Part shown: piece by piece, positions 59,259 through 64,000 of the stretch | How positions within the stretch are numbered: position 1 is the first letter of the stretch | Layout of the letters: each line of letters begins with the position of its first letter | Assembly: GCA_003491285.1 (NCBI GenBank) | Contig: CP022705.1 | Span: 617,501-681,500, forward strand | Reading direction: 5' to 3' | From: Methanobacterium sp. BRmetb2 | GTDB lineage: Archaea; Methanobacteriota; Methanobacteria; Methanobacteriales; Methanobacteriaceae | Length of the DNA stretch: 64,000 bases | Translations under genes and position numbers: made by a program | Notes under the pieces: model-generated | The model's database searches: none | Seen by the model: the letters and a program-made list of their open reading frames with translations, nothing else | What the model was told of the DNA's origin: nothing

Positions 59259-59879
59259 TCATTTCCGGATAGGCTGCCTAATAACGGTTTTTAGTTTTTC
59301 TGGTTTGGTCCTGCGCATGTCACTTAGATAAATCTCATGGTGTTTTTCTTTAGTACCGTCCATCAGGTAGCCATTTTCATGGATGTAATTATGCAGTAAC
59401 TCTACAGCAGGCCCTTCCTCCTTATATGGGCCAATGTGCAGAGTCTGAACTGATAATCCTTCTTTAAGAGTTTTAAGGCGAATTTTATCTAAAGCTGCCG
59501 GATTTTTCTTTTCTTTGACTTCTTCTAATACTCTTTTAAGTAATTCTGTGGTGATGAAATCTGGTTGTCTAATCATAGAAGTCCATTGCCAGTTGCTCTT
59601 GTCCTCAGTGTTGAATTCTTCCATATTTTCAGTCCACCAAAGGCCCTCCAGGGGCATCACCACATAATCCTGATTTAATTCTTTTTTAGATAGAAATTTA
59701 GTCTTGTATGCTACTGGAAACAATGTTTCCATTGCATCTTGATATTCCGGGGAGGTGTTAGGGTCTCCCTTACCATCAATCATTAAATAATGCATGGCCG
59801 GTACCTCCACCAGTGATACTTCACCAACTTTAGGGTAGTACAGCTCTTTATCTTCTTTTTTTAAATCTATTTTTGGCAT
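59259..59879 (-). CDS. GyrI-like domain protein, partner of PadR regulator
   Basis: This 206-residue protein is of the GyrI-like small-molecule-binding type: MHYLMIDGKGDPNTSPEYQD, the central MPLEGLWWTENMEEFNTEDK and QTLHIGPYKEEGPAVELLHN, ending HHEIYLSDMRRTKPEKLKTV. Some relatives bind or hydrolyse xenobiotics. It starts two bases after the PadR stop, so the pair is translationally coupled. It probably supplies a response to the ligand sensed by the regulator. Confidence 0.88.
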   Translation of the reverse strand: MPKIDLKKEDKELYYPKVGEVSLVEVPAMHYLMIDGKGDPNTSPEYQDAMETLFPVAYKTKFLSKKELNQDYVVMPLEGLWWTENMEEFNTEDKSNWQWTSMIRQPDFITTELLKRVLEEVKEKKNPAALDKIRLKTLKEGLSVQTLHIGPYKEEGPAVELLHNYIHENGYLMDGTKEKHHEIYLSDMRRTKPEKLKTVIRQPIRK

Positions 59880-59881
59880 TG

Positions 59882-60436
59882 TTATTTCCCACTATCATTT
59901 TTTTGACTAATTTGTTGGATAAAATCATCAACCCAATCTTTTTCAGCTTTTAAAATGGTTAAAGGTCTGGTAAAAAGAGCAATGACATTGAAAGGTGAAT
60001 CGATACTTTCGTGCATGTCTATGGACTTTTCAAGAAATTCAATACGTTCCTCAGTCGATTTTAAATAGAGTTTCAAACAATTGATTGTTTCGTCTATACC
60101 TAAAATTTCAATATTGGCCATTCCCAGGTCAAATGGTGAGATCTGTTTTCTATTTTCAGATAAAATATTTTTTACTTTGTTTTCCATGGCTAATTTTCCT
60201 TCCCTGGTTATATAGTAAACCTTTCTGGAAGGTTTGCCCTTACTGATTTTAACTTGACTTTCAACTAATTTGTTTTCTTCCAGCCTTTTAAGGACGTAGT
60301 AAATGGATGAAAATCCTATATCTGCCCAGTTACGCATACCCCTTTTTTTTATGATCTGTTCCAGACGGTAGGCGTAATGATGATGTTCATAAAGCAGTCC
60401 TAAGATAGCTGCCTCAAGATCTGATATTTTATACAT
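59882..60436 (-). CDS. PadR-family transcription regulator
   Basis: This 184-residue protein has the PadR winged helix at the N terminus: LEAAILGLLYEHHHYAYRLE, then IGFSSIYYVLKRLEENKLVE and KPSRKVYYITREGKLAMENK. A helical C-terminal dimer domain follows. PadR proteins repress efflux or detoxification genes and respond to phenolic or drug ligands. A perfect 16-bp palindrome overlaps its start codon, a likely autoregulatory site. It is coupled to the GyrI-like gene. Confidence 0.92.
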   Translation of the reverse strand: MYKISDLEAAILGLLYEHHHYAYRLEQIIKKRGMRNWADIGFSSIYYVLKRLEENKLVESQVKISKGKPSRKVYYITREGKLAMENKVKNILSENRKQISPFDLGMANIEILGIDETINCLKLYLKSTEERIEFLEKSIDMHESIDSPFNVIALFTRPLTILKAEKDWVDDFIQQISQKNDSGK

Positions 60437-60449
60437 AGAATATTCTATG
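60434..60449. promoter_or_regulatory. Palindrome over the PadR start codon
   Basis: CATAGAATATTCTATG is a perfect 16-bp palindrome that includes the start codon of the PadR gene. A dimeric repressor bound there would block transcription or translation of the PadR/GyrI pair. Confidence 0.6.
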
Positions 60450-60574
60450 AATATAATATGATAAAAAGGTTTCCCTATCCAAACACATTAATGATTTAGA
60501 AATTTCTGATATTATCACAAATAATTAGAAAAATACTCAATTTTTACAAAATTATTAGTAATTTTCCCAAATCT

Positions 60575-60584
60575 TTATATATAA
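60575..60584 (+). promoter_or_regulatory. TATA-like box before Lrp gene
   Basis: TTTATATATA lies about 50 bases upstream of the Lrp-family start codon, at a position compatible with an archaeal promoter with a short leader. Confidence 0.45.
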
Positions 60585-60631
60585 TCGGGATATATCTTAC
60601 TTTGAAGATCACTTTAGGTGTTGGATAAAAA

Positions 60632-61069
60632 ATGGACGATATAGATCTGGCAATAATACGCTCCTTAATAAAAAATTCAAGAATTACTATATTACAGATG
60701 TCAAAAGAAATTGATGTACCAGATGCTACCATATCTAACCGACTTAAAAAGTTGGAAGATACTATTATAAAGCGTTATACCATGATTCCTAACTGGCAAA
60801 AATTGGGAATGGAAATAACTTCTATAATTATTATCCAAACCGAATCTGAAAAGCATGAATCTGTTAAGGAGATGCTATCAAAACTTCAAGAAGTATCTGA
60901 AGTTTACAGTGTTTCAGGAGAGTATGATATTCTAATCAAAGTCTGGGTAAAAAACATTGACGAACTCAATCAATTGATAAATAAAAAAATCCGTTCAATT
61001 GACGGTATTGAAGATCTAACAGAAATGATAGTAATGGAACGAGTTAAAGAAGATGTTCCAATAATTTAA
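60632..61069 (+). CDS. Lrp/AsnC-family transcription regulator
   Basis: This 145-residue protein has an N-terminal helix-turn-helix (DLAIIRSLIKNSRITILQMS, DVPDATISNRLKKLEDTI) and a C-terminal RAM-like ligand domain with VSEVYSVSGEYDILIKVWVK and a final EMIVMERVKEDVP. Lrp-type regulators respond to amino acids or related metabolites. It reads in the same direction as the MgtE-like gene, about 100-180 bases upstream of it, and may control it. Confidence 0.92.
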   Translation: MDDIDLAIIRSLIKNSRITILQMSKEIDVPDATISNRLKKLEDTIIKRYTMIPNWQKLGMEITSIIIIQTESEKHESVKEMLSKLQEVSEVYSVSGEYDILIKVWVKNIDELNQLINKKIRSIDGIEDLTEMIVMERVKEDVPII

Positions 61070-61164
61070 TTGATATTAAAAGATGAAAATGTCAGAAAAC
61101 AAGGATAATAAGAATTATTCTAGTTTAAATAGCTTATTTAGGTTATTTAGTATAGAATTAGACA

Positions 61165-62538
61165 GTGCTAGGATTTCAGGGTGGTTGCGTGAAATGGATG
61201 GAGAAAATTCTGAAGAAGACCGGGCAGTACATTCACATCATTCTAAACTGGACAGTGAAAATAGCAATCCTAGTGTCAAGAAGATCCCTTGAATTTCTTC
61301 AAATACCCCTGGTTGTAAGTAGTAAGATTACTAATTTTTTAAAAGACATTTCAAAAGTTTTAAGGGAAACATTTATTGCTCTTTTTATATGTGCTATTGG
61401 GGATCTAATAGCAGGTCTGCTTCTAAGTGGAATGACCGACGTATTTTCAATCCTTCCTGGACTCCTTGTTCTTATACCCGGAGCAATTGGGATGAGGGGT
61501 AATATTTTTGGAGCGTTAGGCTCCAGGTTAGGCTCCAACCTCCACATTGGTATTTTATCTCCAGAACTTAAAAAATCAAAAATTTTAAACCAGAACATTA
61601 TATCTGCAATTATTTTAACCATTATAATGTCCATATTCCTTGCATTTATGGCTAAAGGATTTTGCATTCTTGTGGGATTTGAAAGTATTAGTCTTGTTGA
61701 TTTTACAGTGGTATCAGTCCTGGGAGGTATATTTTCAGGGGCACTGCTCTTACCTGCAACTATCTTAATTTCCATTAAAAGCTATGAAAACGGCTGGAAC
61801 CCAGATAATGTGACAACACCATTAATTGCTGCTGCAGGAGACCTTTTTACCATTCCTTCAATTTTATTAGCAGTTCAAATACTTTTATGGATTAGAAATG
61901 GCTTTATAGAAACATTCCTATTTTTGATATTCATTGTAATTGGAATAATCGGCTTTATTATTGGAATAAAAGGTGGATATCACCTCAAGAAGATTATTAA
62001 ACACAGTACCCCTACACTTTTTTTATCTTCAATATTTGGTACAACTGCCGGTACAGTTTTAAACAGCACTTTTTCCACAATTTTAAATAATCCAAGTATA
62101 CTGACTCTTGTACCTCTGTTTTCAGGTGAAAGCGGTGATCTGGTAAGCATTCTTGGTGCTAGATTATCTTCTGGATTACATATCGGTTCTATAAAAGCTT
62201 CACTTAAACCCACACCAGAAACACTGCGAAATTTTGGGATAATTATAACCCTGGCCCTTATAATTTATCCCCTAATTGGACTGCTGGCACATCTAGCTGC
62301 AACATCCATGGGAATACCATCAATAGGCACTGAAAAGATGGTTCTAATTAGCACATCTGCCGGACTGCTACTCACACCAGTTATGATATTGATTGGATTC
62401 TTTTTGAGCATTATTACATACAGGAAAGGGCTGGACCCAGACAATATAGTGATACCCTTATCAACCAGTTTAACCGACCCTCTGGCCAATACATTTCTGG
62501 TCATAATGGTTATTTCAATTTTAAGTACTGCCCTGTAA
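61165..62538 (+). CDS. MgtE/SLC41-like cation transporter
   Basis: This membrane protein has two MgtE-type repeats of about five helices each. Acidic ion-site segments are GDLIAGLLLSGMTDVF, PGAIGMRGNIFGALGSRLGS, IAAAGDLFTIPSILLAV and their repeat forms GESGDLVSILGARLSSGLHI and SLTDPLANTFLVIMV. The internal duplication is typical of SLC41. The start is uncertain: the frame is open from 61165, but GTG 61255 would fit the family better. A 69-codon frame (61083-61292) overlaps its 5' end in another frame. Magnesium is the likely ion by family only. Confidence 0.88.
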   Translation: MLGFQGGCVKWMEKILKKTGQYIHIILNWTVKIAILVSRRSLEFLQIPLVVSSKITNFLKDISKVLRETFIALFICAIGDLIAGLLLSGMTDVFSILPGLLVLIPGAIGMRGNIFGALGSRLGSNLHIGILSPELKKSKILNQNIISAIILTIIMSIFLAFMAKGFCILVGFESISLVDFTVVSVLGGIFSGALLLPATILISIKSYENGWNPDNVTTPLIAAAGDLFTIPSILLAVQILLWIRNGFIETFLFLIFIVIGIIGFIIGIKGGYHLKKIIKHSTPTLFLSSIFGTTAGTVLNSTFSTILNNPSILTLVPLFSGESGDLVSILGARLSSGLHIGSIKASLKPTPETLRNFGIIITLALIIYPLIGLLAHLAATSMGIPSIGTEKMVLISTSAGLLLTPVMILIGFFLSIITYRKGLDPDNIVIPLSTSLTDPLANTFLVIMVISILSTAL

Positions 62539-62581
62539 GTGTATCTAAATATTTTTTATGAAAATCCTTTAATGATTCCCA

Positions 62582-63007
62582 CTACGATGTGGAGCATTCA
62601 TAAAAAGGTGAATCGTCTTTACTTATTCCCTTTTCCCACACTTTTTCCACCTGGAAATATTCATCAACCCATAGTCCAATAACTCTACAGGAGAGGGTGT
62701 AGTTTTTTATCCGTTCAACCGCTTTTTTGATCTGTTTTTTATGTGTTTTTTCGTCTACAGAATTAACTCCACAATCAAAGTGGCCAACAATGAAAATAAG
62801 ATTAGAATCGTGTTTATTGATAGATATTGTTAATTTACTAAGTACATGAGTCGGATCAAAACTGTAATTTGCCAGTAATCCGTCCATACCTGCTTCGGTG
62901 ATCATGTCCACATAATCTACTTCATAATTTTGAGTAATCCAATTAATAACCGGTATCTGAACCCGGCCATCAATACAATTAAAACATACCGCAAATTTAG
63001 AATTCAT
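62582..63007 (-). CDS. Carbonic-anhydrase-like protein
   Basis: This 141-residue protein has a beta-carbonic-anhydrase-like pattern. The N terminus AVCFNCIDGRVQIPVINWIT has Cys8/Cys11 and Asp13-Arg15, and IFIVGHFDCGVNSVDEKTHK has the expected His-x2-Cys. It is much shorter than true beta carbonic anhydrases and lacks part of the dimer region. The family may have a different ligand. Its 3' end faces the MgtE-like gene's 3' end. Confidence 0.8.
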   Translation of the reverse strand: MNSKFAVCFNCIDGRVQIPVINWITQNYEVDYVDMITEAGMDGLLANYSFDPTHVLSKLTISINKHDSNLIFIVGHFDCGVNSVDEKTHKKQIKKAVERIKNYTLSCRVIGLWVDEYFQVEKVWEKGISKDDSPFYECSTS

Positions 63008-63319
63008 TTTAAAACCTCTAAAAAAATATTTTTTTTACTATTATTCAGTTCAACTTAAAATTGTTCTGATTATTAAAATCCTTTATTTTAATTAAATATA
63101 ATAGGAATATTAAAGCCAATACGAGAGTATATCGTCTCTGTGGAATTTATAAAGGTTATTATCCTTAATATTAAAGATTCATATCTTGAAGGATATTTTC
63201 CATCTAATTGTCGTGTTTACTTATTATAACACCATACTCCTTTATAACTATATTTGTTGCTACATTGAAATCAAAAGAGTTAAATAGTTTTGTAGTAAAA
63301 TAGTTTTGTGGTGATTGTA
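63008..63319. other. Gap with promoter side of small regulator gene
   Basis: About 310 AT-rich bases without a gene. They end in the tandem repeat at 63285-63312. Confidence 0.4.
63285..63312 (+). repeat. Two tandem 12-bp repeats upstream of small regulator gene
   Basis: TAGTTTTGTAGT (63285-63296) recurs as TAGTTTTGTGGT (63301-63312), a 16-bp period with one mismatch. Direct repeats next to a ribbon-helix-helix gene suggest an autoregulatory operator. Confidence 0.55.
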
Positions 63320-63469
63320 ATGCCCCATCAAAAAACTTTGAATGTTAGGATTCCCATGGAATTAATGGACAAATTTAAAGAAAAATCGTATAAAAAATTT
63401 CATTATGAGAAAGGATCAATTAAAAAGGCGTGCATTGAGGCTCTGGAAGATTGGTGTGCTAAAAATTGA
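63320..63469 (+). CDS. Small ribbon-helix-helix (CopG/Arc-like) regulator
   Basis: This 49-residue protein begins MPHQKTLNVRIPMELMDKF: a basic beta strand and then helix, followed by HYEKGSIKKACIEALEDWCA as the second helix. That is the ribbon-helix-helix fold of small transcription regulators and antitoxins. GGTGAT lies four bases before the ATG. No toxin gene follows. Direct repeats lie just upstream. The protein is below the size at which genes are usually listed but has clear features. Confidence 0.75.
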   Translation: MPHQKTLNVRIPMELMDKFKEKSYKKFHYEKGSIKKACIEALEDWCAKN

Positions 63470-63579
63470 ATTATTACTAATTCCCAAAAATTGATTATTT
63501 TTAAGAAATGGATCTTATATTCTTTATTTCAGATAATTATTTTTTAAAAAAATTGATTATATACTCAGTATTTAGATAA

Positions 63580-64000
63580 TTATTTTAAGTTTGAATAACC
63601 AAAAGCCTGTTTTATAAAGTCTGAATTCCATATAAAATCATAAAATCCGGTTATTATATCCACAAACTCCTGATACTGATTCCATATAGCTATAGCAGTT
63701 TCTGATAATGCAGTATCTCCAGATACCTTGCAAAAAACAATTAACATCTCTTTTTTGTCTCTTACAATAAGTTTAATAAAGGGAACCGGGAAAAATTTTA
63801 TTTCCAAGGGTGCATCTTCAATTATCTCCTTTATAGGAACTTCAACATCATCCACCTTACATTTAGAAGCAGTAAGGAGCCTTACATTTACTCCTTTTTT
63901 TGTAGCTTTTTCCAGATTTAATTTGAGCTTTGCAGGTTCTTCAGGAAACATTAACCCACCCATGACAAAAAGAGAGTCTTCAGCCCGGGATATGATCTCA
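63580..64000 (-). CDS. TrmB-like regulator, C-terminal domain (5' end outside window)
   Basis: About 140 residues of the C-terminal part of a sugar-specific TrmB-like regulator are visible; the frame stays open to the window edge (EIISRAEDSLFVMGGLMFPE). The domain has alternating strands and helices with VNVRLLTASKCKVDDVEVPI and VRDKKEMLIVFCKVSGDTA, resembling the ligand-binding (phospholipase-D-like) half of TrmB proteins. The N-terminal winged helix must lie beyond base 64000. The inferred start ATG at 63963 is internal. The target operon is unknown. Confidence 0.65.
   Translation of the reverse strand, partial: EIISRAEDSLFVMGGLMFPEEPAKLKLNLEKATKKGVNVRLLTASKCKVDDVEVPIKEIIEDAPLEIKFFPVPFIKLIVRDKKEMLIVFCKVSGDTALSETAIAIWNQYQEFVDIITGFYDFIWNSDFIKQAFGYSNLK

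Noticed and set aside
63154..63180. Short imperfect hairpins near 63130-63160
   Set aside because: The stems are only four to five bases and could occur by chance in such DNA.

Overview
The window looks like a chromosomal segment of a methanogen of the order Methanobacteriales, most likely Methanobacterium or a close relative. The evidence is a split RNA polymerase beta subunit (RpoB''/RpoB') and split A subunit (A'/A''), archaeal EF-2 and EF-1alpha, SepCysS (tRNA-dependent cysteine synthesis, typical of methanogens), HypD, AT-rich intergenic DNA with archaeal TATA-like boxes, and GGTGA/GGAGG-type ribosome binding sites. The genus is an inference; no methanogenesis gene is in view.

Bases 1-12,904 are a conserved information-processing cluster, all on the + strand: rpoB'' (its 5' end lies outside the window), rpoB', rpoA', rpoA'', L30e, a NusA-like KH protein, S12, S7, EF-2, EF-1alpha and S10. 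It is closed by a hairpin terminator and a tRNA-Ser(UGA) gene.

Bases 12,905-38,000 are an accessory region. It begins with a two-gene minus-strand unit: an OLD-family ATPase/TOPRIM nuclease overlapping a small WYL-like protein, a candidate defence module. Then come many small-molecule handling genes: an SMR exporter, three of the window's four 14-TM-type MFS exporters, cupins, an aldo/keto reductase-ferredoxin with its TetR regulator, an iron-sulfur flavoprotein, a nitroreductase/GbsR/CCG-protein operon, an ATC-hydrolase-like protein, a SRPBCC protein and a GyrI-like protein. A second tRNA-Ser (CGA) lies at 29,869. The region also holds several decayed or frameshifted genes: an unidentified family at 15.7 kb, a possible fragment at 26.2 kb, an AAA ATPase remnant at 35.8 kb and a CPBP protease at 36.7 kb. 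No transposase, integrase or CRISPR array was seen.

Bases 38,000-50,000 mix housekeeping and conserved archaeal genes: a NYN-domain protein, two radical SAM proteins, a second GyrI-like protein, SepCysS, a THEP1-type NTPase, TldE/PmbA, phosphoglycolate phosphatase, HypD, an AIM24-like protein, a PEBP lipoprotein and a bacterial-type glutamate decarboxylase.

Bases 50,000-64,000 hold signal peptidase I, small membrane and secreted proteins, a drug-type ABC exporter, an MBL-rhodanese persulfide-type protein with a flavin-binding partner, an AlkD-like glycosylase, a fourth MFS exporter, an amidohydrolase, a DUF3795 protein, a PadR/GyrI pair, an Lrp regulator beside an MgtE/SLC41-like transporter, a carbonic-anhydrase-like protein, a 49-residue ribbon-helix-helix regulator and a TrmB-like C-terminal domain that runs off the end. 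Overall, a conserved translation/transcription block is followed by a long region rich in efflux pumps, redox enzymes and one-component regulators, consistent with a horizontally enriched xenobiotic-response zone.
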